64,000 nt of DNA from Kribbella turkmenica (GCF_004348725.1 NZ_SMKR01000006.1:1-64000); one strand, 5' to 3'. Positions 8,922 through 18,274 are shown, numbered from the stretch's first letter. Notes: a model not told the origin generated them from the sequence alone. Numbers and translations are program-made.

Positions 8922-10741
8922 CATCTCCGAGCTTGCAGCTCGCGCTGGGCGATGATGCCGTGACGGCGCGGCTGCGTGCGAGAGCGGGCCGGGAGGAGGA
9001 CCTCCACAGGCTCGCCACCCGGTTCCGTACGGCGCGTTTCCGGACGTACGGAACCGTCGACGTAGCGATCGAAGATCTCCTGCTGAATCTTGCGGAACTG
9101 ACGGCCTGGCCTGAGCCGGAAACGGTGAGGTGGGATCCCGAGCTCGCCGCGCTCGCACTGGACACCACCATGGATGCGCGATCCGTTGGGAGCCGACTTG
9201 AGGGCCAGGCGATCCCCGAGAGCGCCGAAGTATCACCTGATGATGTACCAAGCGTCCTCGGATCGGGCTGGGTAGGGCCGCTCACCGCATTCCAGCGCCG
9301 GGACATCGCGAAGCTTCTCTCGCTCCGCCATGGCGCGAACTTCTCCGTGCCGGGTGCCGGCAAGACCCGCGTCGGCCTGGCCATCTTCCACGCGCTGCGC
9401 CAGGCAGGTCAGGTGAACAGGCTGCTGATCGTCGGCCCGAAGTCCTGCTATGAGGCTTGGCAGGAAGAGAACCAGCTCTGCCTCGCCGATCCCCTTCATA
9501 TGGAAGTACTCGGCTCCGGCATCGATCCGGCCGCGAACGCACTTCTTGTGAACTACGAGCGTCTTCAAGGCTCACTCAATGGACTGGCGCGCTGGCTGAC
9601 AGCTCAGCCCTCCATGCTCATCCTTGACGAGGCGCACCGGATGAAGCTGGGGACTGAGGGCGTGTACGGCGCCGCCTGCATGGCGCTCGGCCCCAGGGCG
9701 CGCCGGCGGCTGATCCTGACCGGCACACCGGCTCCGAATGGCGCCAGGGACCTCGAGAACCTGCTCGGCTTTGTCTGGCCTGGGTATGGACGCCAAGCCG
9801 TTGTGAGAGCTGTTGCCGGGGGCAATCTCGCGCATGCAAGTGAGGTGCTGCGCCCGCTGTTCACCCGCACAACGAAGGGCGAGCTCCAGCTTCCGCCTGT
9901 CACGGTCACGCAGCGCCTTCTCGATATGCCGCCACTACACCAAGAACTCTACGAAGCCCTGATAGGGCTGTACTCCGCCCGGGCAGCCACGTCACAGGAC
10001 GATCTGGAGGCCATCGGCCGGATCGTCGTCTATCTGCTCATGGCCGCGATCAGTCCCGCGTTGCTCGCCGTCGGGACGACCAGGTACGAGCCACTGGCCT
10101 ACCAGGTCCCGCCGCTTGCCATTCCGGAAGGCTCGCCGCTGCTCGACCTCATGCGTGACCTCCCGAGCTACGAGATGTCACCGAAGTATCGCGAGACGCT
10201 CGCAATCGTGGCGGAGAATGCAGCCGCTGGGCGCAAGACCCTGGTCTGGTCAACCTTCATCCGAAGCGTCGCCACCCTCGAGGTGATCCTGAAGGAGTTC
10301 CAGCCTGCCGTCGTCCATGGCGGCACGGAGGACCGCGAGGATCAGATCGCGCGGTTCCGCACCGACCCAGACTGCCTGGTGCTGTTGTCGAATCCCGCGA
10401 CACTCGGAGAAGGGATCAGCCTGCATCACGAATGTCATGACGCCGTCTACGTCGACCGCGACTTCGCCGCCGGGCGGTTCCTGCAAAGCCTGGACCGCAT
10501 CCACCGTCTCGGCCTGAGCCCCGACACTCAAACCAAGATCACGGTGCTGACCAGTACAGGCACCATCGACGAGATCGTGAACCAGCGCCTGGAGATGAAG
10601 CTCCAGTTCATGGGGCGCATCCTGGATGACCCAGCAGTCCAGCAGCTGGCCGACCTTGACGAGGAGCCAGCCATCGGGGCCGGGCTCGACCAGCGGGACA
10701 TGCAGGCACTGATGGGGCACCTTCGTGCCAATTCCACCTGA
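8918..10741 (+). CDS. SNF2-type superfamily 2 helicase/translocase
   Basis: 607 aa, GTG start overlapping the ParB-like stop. Motifs in order: Q-like segment LTAFQRRDIAKLL, Walker A PGAGKT (145-150), DEAH (237-240), motif III LTGTPAPN, and the C-terminal RecA domain with SNPATLGEGISL and LDRIHRLG near residues 490-530. SNF2 translocases are central to DISARM and other defence systems and accompany some type II restriction loci. It probably works with the DUF3883 protein, whose start lies inside its 3' end. Confidence 0.9.
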   Translation: MTSPSLQLALGDDAVTARLRARAGREEDLHRLATRFRTARFRTYGTVDVAIEDLLLNLAELTAWPEPETVRWDPELAALALDTTMDARSVGSRLEGQAIPESAEVSPDDVPSVLGSGWVGPLTAFQRRDIAKLLSLRHGANFSVPGAGKTRVGLAIFHALRQAGQVNRLLIVGPKSCYEAWQEENQLCLADPLHMEVLGSGIDPAANALLVNYERLQGSLNGLARWLTAQPSMLILDEAHRMKLGTEGVYGAACMALGPRARRRLILTGTPAPNGARDLENLLGFVWPGYGRQAVVRAVAGGNLAHASEVLRPLFTRTTKGELQLPPVTVTQRLLDMPPLHQELYEALIGLYSARAATSQDDLEAIGRIVVYLLMAAISPALLAVGTTRYEPLAYQVPPLAIPEGSPLLDLMRDLPSYEMSPKYRETLAIVAENAAAGRKTLVWSTFIRSVATLEVILKEFQPAVVHGGTEDREDQIARFRTDPDCLVLLSNPATLGEGISLHHECHDAVYVDRDFAAGRFLQSLDRIHRLGLSPDTQTKITVLTSTGTIDEIVNQRLEMKLQFMGRILDDPAVQQLADLDEEPAIGAGLDQRDMQALMGHLRANST

Positions 10742-11576
10742 ACCCGTCCTGAGGGCCGCAGCACGCTGGCTCGAACATCTCCCGGCATCCGACCTTGCCC
10801 GTACCCGCGCTCTCTTCACAACACACAGCGGCTTCACCGACATCACACCGACTCAGTACGCCGCAGCACTGGACTGGCTGAAGGACGGCGGGCTACTCAG
10901 CACCGCCGGGACACGAAGCTCACAACGAGCTTCGCTGTTCGAAGCCGCGGTCTTGGAGAGTCTCTGGTTCAGGGACGCCGACGCTCTGATCAGCTCCCCC
11001 GAGGCGCTGCCAGACGACGCTCTGCGGGCCGCGGAGGCTCTTAGCATCGGGCCAGAGGCCGCCCACGCGGTTATCCGGGCCGCATGGGGAAAGGTGGACA
11101 CAGCCGAACGAGCTCGGCTTGGGGCTGCAGGTGAAGAAGCTCTTGTCGAACTGCTGTCGTCAATCGCGGGTGTGTCCGTCGTTCACGTTGCCAAGGAATC
11201 TGACGGCTTCGGTTACGACATCCAGCTCACAACGGACGCGCAGACCGTCCACTTGGAGGTCAAGACGACAACACGCCGCGGGAACCTGAGGATCTACCTG
11301 TCCCGTAACGAATACGACACCATGCTTCGCGATAGAGCCTGGACCCTTGTCGCCGTGCGGCTGACCGAGGAACTCAAGCTTGCCGCCCTTGCCACTATCA
11401 ACCGGGACTGGGTACATGGCGTCGCCCCAGTCGACAGCGCACCAGGCGCCCGGTGGGAAAGTGTCCGGCTCGATGTTCCGCCGGACGTCTTGACCGCCGG
11501 CGTGCCGAGACTAATCGACGCGATCCCTCCGCCGCTCGATCCGCTGCTGCTCGGCAAGCCGGCCTGGCCGGGGTGA
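10725..11576 (+). CDS. DUF3883-like PD-(D/E)XK protein
   Basis: 283 aa from a GTG that overlaps the helicase gene by 17 bp. The C-terminal half has G-E137, then YD165, and E178-V-K180 (HLEVKTT), a D-x12-ExK arrangement typical of PD-(D/E)XK nuclease folds and of DUF3883 domains. The N-terminal half is helical and unassigned. Translational coupling places it in one operon with the ParB-like and helicase genes, probably as the nuclease or DNA-end-sensing partner. Confidence 0.78.
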   Translation: MPIPPEPVLRAAARWLEHLPASDLARTRALFTTHSGFTDITPTQYAAALDWLKDGGLLSTAGTRSSQRASLFEAAVLESLWFRDADALISSPEALPDDALRAAEALSIGPEAAHAVIRAAWGKVDTAERARLGAAGEEALVELLSSIAGVSVVHVAKESDGFGYDIQLTTDAQTVHLEVKTTTRRGNLRIYLSRNEYDTMLRDRAWTLVAVRLTEELKLAALATINRDWVHGVAPVDSAPGARWESVRLDVPPDVLTAGVPRLIDAIPPPLDPLLLGKPAWPG

Positions 11577-11712
11577 GATCCTACGGAAATGCGATCTGCC
11601 GGCGTCTCGATGCTTGGCTGAATCGGCCTGCCTCGCCACGGACGGCCGCGACATGGCTTCCCGTGGTTTGTACCCATTGGCCTGGCTCCGGAGGCTTACA
11701 CTCCGTTTCGTA

Positions 11713-12177
11713 CTATCGTGCTCGCCTGACCGCCTCGAGTACTCTCTCGGCCGCGTCGGCGACGGAATCGTGTTCCCAGATCCGGACGACGGTCCATCCG
11801 GCCTCGGTCAGAGCCGTCGTGTACATCTCGTCCCGCGCAAGGTTCCGCTCTAACTTCGGTCCCCAGTACCCAGCGTTGCGTGTGGGTGGCCGCCCATGCT
11901 CAGGGCAGCAGTGCCAGAAGCAGCCATCGACGAAGACTGCTACGCGGGTCCGGGTGAACACGATGTCGGGCCGCGGCTTGATCGTGCCGAGATCGATGCG
12001 CAGATCCTTCCGGAACCGCAGCCCGGCGCGATGCAGCGCCGACCGCAATGCCAGCTCAGGCTTGGTGTCCGTACGGCGGATGGCTGCCATGTTGCGGGAC
12101 CGGCCCGGGGTCGGTGGAAGGAGCTGTGGTTCTCGTCTCCGCAGGTCATCGACCTCCGGCTTCGACACGCTTCGCAA
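11713..12177 (-). CDS. vsr: Very short patch repair (Vsr-type) endonuclease
   Basis: 154 aa. Family signatures are clear: SRNMAAIRRTDTKPE, RPDIVFTRTRVAVFVDGCFWH with CCPEHG zinc ligands, and GYWGPKLERNLARD. Vsr enzymes nick T:G mismatches that arise by deamination at methylated cytosines, matching the adjacent C5 methyltransferase. It is transcribed away from that gene across about 117 bp. The start could lie a few codons downstream of the first ATG; the conserved region begins at about residue 25. Confidence 0.93.
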   Translation of the reverse strand: MRSVSKPEVDDLRRREPQLLPPTPGRSRNMAAIRRTDTKPELALRSALHRAGLRFRKDLRIDLGTIKPRPDIVFTRTRVAVFVDGCFWHCCPEHGRPPTRNAGYWGPKLERNLARDEMYTTALTEAGWTVVRIWEHDSVADAAERVLEAVRRAR

Positions 12178-12294
12178 AATGTCGGCGCCTCCCGCAATGG
12201 TGGGGGTTCATGGGAGAAGATGCCTTACGGCTAACCTTCCCCGAGCAGTATCGCTCGCCCTCATGCTACGTACGCCCGGACGGATTGGAGCACC

Positions 12295-13281
12295 GTGACC
12301 GACCTCACGACCCTGGAGATTTGTGCCGGCGCGGGCGGGCAGGCGATCGGTCTAGAACTGGCTGGCTTTGGCCACTCGCTGGCTGTGGAGATTGACCCGG
12401 ACGCCTGCGAGACGCTCCGACTGAACCGGCCGGAGTGGAAGATCCATGAGGGCGACGTGCGCGAGGTGAACGGCCGCGACTATCGCGGGATCGACCTGTT
12501 GGCTGGCGGTGTTCCTTGCCCGCCGTTCAGCATCGCGGGCAAGCAGCTCGGCGCCGATGATGAGCGCGACCTCTTCCCGGAGGCCATCCGCCTTGTACGG
12601 GAGGCCAAGCCGACCGCGGTCATGCTGGAGAATGTGAAGGGCCTGGCGACTGCGAAGTTCGCCACATACCGTGAGTCGATCTTGGAGTCCCTGAGCAAGC
12701 TCGGATACGCATCCGACTGGCAGGTGCTCAATGCGTCGGAGTACGGAGTTCCGCAGCTGCGGCCACGCTTCATCCTCGTCGCCATCCTGAAGAAGTACGC
12801 CGACAACTGGCACTGGCCGGAGCCTGTTGGAACTCCGCCGACGGTCGGTGAGGCGCTGCTCCCGCTTATGCAGAAGGACGGTTGGCAGGGCGCCCGGCTG
12901 TGGGCGAAGAAGGCCAATGGGATCGGTCCGACCCTGGTAGGTGGCTCCCGAAAGCATGGCGGCCCTGATCTTGGTCCCACCCGTGCGCGTGCTGCGTGGC
13001 TTGAGCTCGGCGTGGACGGCAAGGGTCTTGCTAACGAGGGTCCGACAAGTGAGACCCCGGTTGACCACATCCCGCGGCTGACGTTGCCGATGGCCGCGCT
13101 GATCCAGGGCTTTCCGGCCGACTGGCAGTTCTTTGGCCGGAAGACCGCGGCGTATCGGCAGATTGGCAACGCGTTCCCGCCGCCAGTCGCGAAGGCCGTT
13201 GGCGTCAGCATCCGCAGGGCCATAGGCGCTGTCGATCAGTTGTCGGCTGCTGCTCCGGTTCAGCGACTCATGGCGGTCTAG
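12295..13281 (+). CDS. DNA (cytosine-5) methyltransferase, NgoMIV-type system
   Basis: 328 aa, GTG start with GGAG 7 nt upstream. Motif I AGAGGQAIGLELAGF, motif IV GGVPCPPFS with catalytic C75, motif VI MLENVKG, motif VIII QLRPRFILVA and motif X GNAFPPPVAKAVG are all intact. The downstream endonuclease on the other strand is NgoMIV-like, so the target is probably GCCGGC (inference). Because that endonuclease is frameshifted, the methyltransferase may now act alone. Confidence 0.94.
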   Translation: MTDLTTLEICAGAGGQAIGLELAGFGHSLAVEIDPDACETLRLNRPEWKIHEGDVREVNGRDYRGIDLLAGGVPCPPFSIAGKQLGADDERDLFPEAIRLVREAKPTAVMLENVKGLATAKFATYRESILESLSKLGYASDWQVLNASEYGVPQLRPRFILVAILKKYADNWHWPEPVGTPPTVGEALLPLMQKDGWQGARLWAKKANGIGPTLVGGSRKHGGPDLGPTRARAAWLELGVDGKGLANEGPTSETPVDHIPRLTLPMAALIQGFPADWQFFGRKTAAYRQIGNAFPPPVAKAVGVSIRRAIGAVDQLSAAAPVQRLMAV

Positions 13282-13284
13282 GAC

Positions 13285-14063
13285 CTACCAGTACCGCAAG
13301 GCCGCGCTGAGAGTGTTGTAGTCGCGCAGCCGTCCCTGGTCGACGACTTCGCCCCAAGCTTCCTGCTGGCCAGTGTTCTTCGACGCGCTCACAGCTGCGG
13401 CGAGTTCGTCAAAGGCGACGTGGTACATGGCATCGACCTCACCGGTCCCTCGGGCGATGCTTGCGAGGCGCGTTGGAAGCGGTTCGGCGGTAACGGTGAT
13501 CAGGTGTGGCTGCCTTCCGCGGCGGTGGCGAACCATCTGGCCAAACTCGTGCCGGATGTTTTGGATCCGGTCCGACCTGATCGTCCACTTGCAGGACACC
13601 GCGGCATGCATCCAGGGCTGTGTCGAGGCGGTAGGGGTTCCGACGAGGCCGACGACCACGTCCGGCTTGATCAGGTAGTCCCGGCCCACGGTGACCCGGA
13701 GGTTCGGGTTCTTGTCCATGACGCTGTCCAGCGCCGTGAGATGCGCGTATTGGGCGTAGTCGGTGATTAGCGCTCCCGTCTGACCTCCCAGAGTCGTGAG
13801 GGGTCGAGGACGGGGAGCTCCTGGGCCAGCGCAGACCTAACGGAATCCTCCAGGTGTGCGCCGGGGTTCGCAGGCGGCTGAGCGGTAGGGATGCCGCCGA
13901 GGTTTGGATTCGGGATGCCGAGGCTGGTCAGCATCGCGGCCGCGAGAGTCAAGGACTCCAGGTTGTCCACATCTGCGACGTTGGGCACCCACGCCAACTT
14001 CGCCTTGTTCTTGGTGCTGGCTTTCCAGCCGAGCAAACTCGACGCGAACTTGGGCGCGGTCAT
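13285..14063 (-). pseudogene. NgoMIV-type restriction endonuclease, frameshifted
   Basis: The N-terminal part (14063 to about 13767, beginning MTAPKFASSLLGWK) and the C-terminal part (to 13285) lie in different frames. The homologous protein continues from EVRRER into LITDYAQYAHL; at about 13768-13772 one C appears to be missing, producing an immediate stop. The C-terminal fragment retains the NgoMIV active-site pattern (KPD, then SCK before WTIRSDR). The intact length would be about 258 codons. The start overlaps the HNH gene stop (ATGA). Either a natural inactivation or a one-base sequencing error. Confidence 0.85.
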
Positions 14064-14923
14064 GCGGTGCCGTCGGTCTTTGCTGCCTTGTTCGCGCGCT
14101 CGCGGCGGCGGATCTCGGCGCTGATGCTTCCTTCGGGCCACGGTTCCCAATGCGTGCACTTGTAGTACGTCCTTACCCGCGCACCTTCGTTGTAGCGCTT
14201 CTCCACGGATATCTCCCAGTCGAGCGTGCGGAACTCCCGCGTTCTCTTCTGGTAGTCCTCCTGATAGGCCGCAGCGCTTGCCACGATACCGATCAGCTCG
14301 GTCGGCACCCATTGTCCCTGCAGCGCCTTGAGCAACTCGCCGATGCGGCGGTGCACTTCCTCGTGGCCGATCGCGGCGCGGATCTCGTCTGCATGCCCGC
14401 TATAGGACTGATACCAGGACCGCTTCCCACCGTTGCATTGTTCGCATAGTGGCTGGAGATTCTCCGGCTCGTCTCCGCCGCCCCAGTCTCTTGGAACCTT
14501 GTGGTCAACCACCAGGACGACGCCGTGATCGAGCGGCGTCCTTCCACACTGGGCACACCGTTGGGGAGCGAGAATCTGCGCACGAAGCTTGTCGCTGATC
14601 CGCGGCCCGGGATGGCGCGGACCGCCGGGGCGCCAGCCCTTCAGGTGATACCTGAATTCCTTGCCGTCACGGATTGCGGGAACGTCAAGGCCACATTCCC
14701 GGAGGACCCGAACCCGCCTGTTGACGTGGGTGGCGTGCCTCCCGGCCTGCGAGGCAGCAAACGCCTCGATCTCGGCCATTGTCGGCGGGTGTTGCCGACG
14801 GCGGAACAGAAACCCGTAGATCCGTTGCTCCACCGTGCCCGGCACGAGGGCGCGGAGTTCTTCACTGTCGGGCTCCGGCAGGCGCCACTCCTCGCCATTC
14901 ACTCTGCGCAAGGTAGCCGGCAC
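14060..14923 (-). CDS. HNH endonuclease
   Basis: 287 aa, GTG start. The HNH core is complete: C123xxC126, D140-H141, the Asn of ENLQPL (N155) and C160xxC163. The first 110 residues look like a helical winged-helix-type specificity region (TMAEIEAFAASQAGRHATHVNRRVR). It is the first gene of a coupled pair with the NgoMIV-type endonuclease. HNH partners of this type accompany several actinobacterial Dcm/Vsr clusters; it may restrict modified or mismatched DNA (inference). Confidence 0.87.
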   Translation of the reverse strand: MPATLRRVNGEEWRLPEPDSEELRALVPGTVEQRIYGFLFRRRQHPPTMAEIEAFAASQAGRHATHVNRRVRVLRECGLDVPAIRDGKEFRYHLKGWRPGGPRHPGPRISDKLRAQILAPQRCAQCGRTPLDHGVVLVVDHKVPRDWGGGDEPENLQPLCEQCNGGKRSWYQSYSGHADEIRAAIGHEEVHRRIGELLKALQGQWVPTELIGIVASAAAYQEDYQKRTREFRTLDWEISVEKRYNEGARVRTYYKCTHWEPWPEGSISAEIRRRERANKAAKTDGTA

Positions 14924-15025
14924 CCGGGCTCGGTGACGAGCCTAGATCGGTGACAGGCGCGCAAGATGCCGGCCGCCAGGGGATGCGGCAGCCGGGGGCG
15001 TAGCCGCTCCCTCAGCGCAAGCCAG

Positions 15026-15241
15026 TTACTGCCGGTCTATCCGGCCAACGACGCCGGTCGTACCCTGAAGTCCCGTGTAGGCGATCAGAGCCCGGCGGAT
15101 TACGTCGGAGAGACTCTCTCCGTTCTCGGCAGCCCTGGCTTGGGCAGCCTCCCATAGGTCGTCGGACACCCGAACCGCCCGGACCTTCGTTGCCGACCTG
15201 TCACCCTTGCGTGGGTCTGACTGCTCCAGGGCCGACATCAT
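15026..15241 (-). CDS. Ribbon-helix-helix (CopG/Arc-like) DNA-binding protein
   Basis: 71 aa starting at the ATGATG that overlaps the stop of the upstream gene. The core VRAVRVSDDLWEAAQARAAENGESLSDVIRRAL is a typical RHH fold: a short beta strand then two helices. It is coupled to the 117-aa gene that carries the palindromic operators in its leader, so it is a good candidate for the repressor binding those sites. Confidence 0.78.
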   Translation of the reverse strand: MMSALEQSDPRKGDRSATKVRAVRVSDDLWEAAQARAAENGESLSDVIRRALIAYTGLQGTTGVVGRIDRQ

Positions 15242-15591
15242 TCCTGTTCGTTCTCGTCTGCGTCGAACCAGACCCACCCGGTGAGGTCGTAGAGAGGCGT
15301 GCCATCAGCGGACTCTCCCGCGCGTGGGAACTCCTCGGGCTCGTCGTCGTCGTTCCGCAGGTAGATCAGGGAGTCACCGACCTCGGTCACGTATCCCCAG
15401 GTGCCGTTGGGGTCATTACGGCGCCAGGCATAGAGGAAGTCACCGAGCGCGTCGGCGGTCGCAAGCGGCCGAAGCCAGCCGTTCCACCGCTCGTCAAGGA
15501 CGCGCTCAGCCTTGAGCGCGAGCTCGGGCGTGATGTTCTCCGGTGCGCTGTCGAGGTAGACGTCCATAGGGGCAAGGTTACGCGTGGTCAT
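15238..15591 (-). CDS. Hypothetical acidic protein, coupled to RHH gene
   Basis: 117 aa. The start at 15591 (MTTRNLAPMDVYL) is chosen because GGAGAGG lies just upstream; the open frame runs on through the operator repeats, where translation is unlikely. The protein is rich in Asp/Glu and Trp, with LYDLTGWVWF near the C-terminus. No family recognised. With the RHH gene it resembles a small two-gene module such as a toxin-antitoxin or accessory control unit; this is inference. Confidence 0.65.
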   Translation of the reverse strand: MTTRNLAPMDVYLDSAPENITPELALKAERVLDERWNGWLRPLATADALGDFLYAWRRNDPNGTWGYVTEVGDSLIYLRNDDDEPEEFPRAGESADGTPLYDLTGWVWFDADENEQE

Positions 15592-15614
15592 TACGGTGGC
15601 CTCTCCGCTCAAAC

Positions 15615-15653
15615 GGTGTATATACACCAAAGCCTAGCTGGTGTATATACACC
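15615..15653. promoter_or_regulatory. Twin palindromic operators GGTGTATATACACC
   Basis: Two identical perfect 14-bp palindromes at 15615-15628 and 15640-15653, 25 bp apart centre to centre; the right one extends to 18 bp (CTGGTGTATATACACCAG). They lie just upstream of the 117-aa/RHH operon and about 110 bp before the divergent gene at 15764, so they can control both. A dimeric repressor, probably the RHH protein, is the likely ligand. Confidence 0.8.
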
Positions 15654-15763
15654 AGTCAATAGCGGGGTGCCTGCAGACCGGGCAGGTGAGCGCCTCCCGC
15701 CACGTGCCCGAGCCACGCCGAAGGCATGGAAATTGTCGGCGGCCGCTGGGATCGTGTTGTGGT

Positions 15764-16162
15764 ATGGAGCTGACTGGCCGGGATTTCGACCGGATACCGC
15801 GGGAGAACCTGCATGTGCCGGTGCGCGAGTTCGCCCGGCTGTGGTTGACGGCTGAGCGGCGCGGTGACGCGCTGTCGGCTGAAGGCCGAGGCGACTGGTA
15901 CCTAGCAGGCGTGCAGGTGACGTGCCGTTGGCTGGCGTGTGCGTTCGTGACGTTCAACTATCCCACCGGGGCGGTCCGGCAGCGGGCGCGCGCTCCGATC
16001 ACCGGGAGCACTAGGAAGGCGTACGAGGAGCTGATCGCGCGGGAGACTGAGGCCGCGGAGCGTGCAGTTGCTCGCGGTGGGCACCCTGTTAGGAGCGGCC
16101 TGTGGCATGCTTGCCGAGCCAGTCTGAGGTCTGAGCGACGCACGAGCGCCTGTACTTGGTAG
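15764..16162 (+). CDS. Hypothetical protein at island right end
   Basis: 132 aa from the ATG at 15764 (MELTGRDFDRIPRENLHV). The frame is open further upstream through the operator. The protein is helical and basic with a WLACAFVTFNY segment and an ELIARETEAAERAVARG coiled stretch; no family assigned. The last 25 or so residues look unlike the rest and may reflect a frameshifted C-terminus. It is the last island gene before the right attachment repeat. Confidence 0.5.
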   Translation: MELTGRDFDRIPRENLHVPVREFARLWLTAERRGDALSAEGRGDWYLAGVQVTCRWLACAFVTFNYPTGAVRQRARAPITGSTRKAYEELIARETEAAERAVARGGHPVRSGLWHACRASLRSERRTSACTW

Positions 16163-16427
16163 GCAAGTGCAGGGTGCCCGCCGGGATGACGCCGCAGGCC
16201 GGCCGGAGGGAAGACGGGTTATGTCGCGGAGTCACTGCTGACCACGAATCTCGTGCATGGCCAGGCGATAACCTCTTCAATCGTGAGCTGTCCGTCCTTT
16301 ACTCCGCTCAATCAACAGAAGATGATGACTATGCAAGATCACCAATGCGCGGCCTGGTTGGGTGAATCCGCAGGTCATGGGTAGATTTGGCAATTGATGG
16401 CAAACGATGAGTGCATTCTTGTCAGAC

Positions 16428-16468
16428 TCCGCGGGTTGTGGGTTCGAGTCCCACGGGGCCTACCAGCC
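16428..16468 (+). repeat. attR: 41-bp copy of tRNA-Lys 3' end
   Basis: Exact 41-bp copy of 96-136, without the tRNA 5' half. It marks the right boundary of the 16.3-kb island. A second integrase relic starts about 120 bp further on, mirroring the spacing between the intact tRNA and the first integrase. Confidence 0.94.
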
Positions 16469-16586
16469 AGAGAATGGTCTCTGACCTGCATGAACAGGTT
16501 GGAGGCCATCCTGTTAGAGCCTCTATCACTAGTTCGAACTCGCCTGATGACACGGTTCTGACGTAGACGGGCCTAGGATCGGGCTG

Positions 16587-18165
16587 ATGGCCAAGGCGAA
16601 CGGTCGTAACTAGCGCGACCGCGGCGGTGTGGATGTGCTGCCGAGCGGCGCCATCCGAGTGCGCGTGTACGCCGGCATAGACCCGGTGTCGAAGCGCCGT
16701 CGCGACCTGACGGGGTCATCCCACCCGGCCCGGACGCCGCGATCTCGCCGAGGAACACGAGTGCGGCTGCTGAACCAGGTGTACGAGCGCCGCAACCCAC
16801 GCACCAAAGCAACTGTGAACCAGCTGCTCGACAATCACCTGTCCGAAGCCGATCTCGAGTTCAGCACTCTCGACGGCTACAACGGCTACGCCGACAAGCA
16901 GATCCGTCCTCTCCTTGGCGGCCTGAAGGTCGGCGCCCTCGATGTCGGCGTAATGGACTACCGGTACGCCGAGCTCCGCCGTTGCCGCGACCACTGCAAG
17001 AACACCAAAGGTGAGGTCGACCCAGAACCACCCGCGAGCACGCATGCGATGAGCGATGCAGACCACACACCTGCAAGCCGCTCGCAGCTTCAACGATCCG
17101 TCAGATTCACTGCATCCTCTACGGCGCTCTGCGACGCGCGGTGCGCCCGAAGTGGGTCACAACCAATCGATCGCCGACGCAGAGCCGCCCGCGGCTCCGA
17201 AGGGCAACCCCGCGCCCATCTACGCCGGAGCAGGCTGCCCGCATCATCAACGAGGCCTTCAAAGACCCAGACTGGGAACCCTCATCTGGCTGACCATGAT
17301 CACGGGCCAACGCCGCGACGAACTCTGCGCAATCCGCTGGCATCACGTCGACTGGACAACGCCGTCCTTCATCTCGAGAAAGCCATCGGCCAGCGCAGTG
17401 GAAGGAAATGGGCGAAGGACACCAAGGCCCACCAGGACCGCCGCATCACCCTCGACCCCGATACCACCGAGCTCCTCCGCGAGCACAAGGCCCGCTCGAC
17501 CGCCCGCGCCGAGCAGCTCCAAATCGAGCTCGCAGACGACTCATTCGCCTTCTCACTCGCCCCGGACCGATCCACCCACCTGATCCCTGACTCCGTCACC
17601 CAGCGCTACAGCAAGCTGGCCAGTCGCCTCAGGATCAAGACCACGCTTCACAAGCTTTGCCACTGCTCCGCCACCGAGCTGATCGCCGCAGGCGTTGACA
17701 TCCGAACCGTCGCCGGCCGCCTAGGCCACGGCGGCGGCGGAACTACCCCATGCGCGCCTACACCGTCCGGGTCTCCGAATCCGACCAGCGCGCCGCTGGC
17801 ACGCTCGCCTCCCGCATTCCCAGTCGGCCAAGGGTCGCAGACGCGGCAACCATCGCCATCACCGATCCTGGCCCCACGAGTCCCTACGAGAAGCTCGCCG
17901 TAGGCCTCCGAGCCCGGATCATCCAAGGCGAGCTCCGCCCAGGCCGACCTATCCCGTCCTCAGGGAACTCGCCGCCCACGGCACCTCAGTCTCAACGGCC
18001 CAACGCGCAGGAGAACTCCTCGCCGAGTGGGGCCTCGTCGAACTCATCTCCGGCTGTCGCACCCTCGTCAAGAACGTCATGCGGCCACAGAACCGATTGT
18101 CGCAACGCCAGCCATCGGCAGCAGCGAGAAAGCTCATGTGCCCGAGGGACGGCGTCGAACACTGA
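16587..18165 (+). pseudogene. Decayed tyrosine integrase-GntR gene
   Basis: Homologous throughout to the integrase at 245-1735. After eight codons there is an in-frame TAG; later the frame shifts several times: the first-Arg region reads in another frame near 17290 (ITGQRRDELCAIRW), the HxLRH motif is changed to HKLCH, the catalytic Tyr lies in a different frame at about 17760 (MRAYTVRVSESDQ), and the GntR domain ends in yet another frame (LAAHGTSVSTAQRAGELLAEWG). Clearly non-functional. It is the remnant of an older element at the same tRNA-Lys site. Confidence 0.92.
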
Positions 18166-18274
18166 CCTCGAGGTCCGCCGCCTTCGCGAGTTGATCGCGA
18201 GGTTCCGCGCCGAAGCCCACCCCGATAACACGACCGATCTCCGCCGTCCGATCGCCCGCGTCGGGCCGTCTGCG

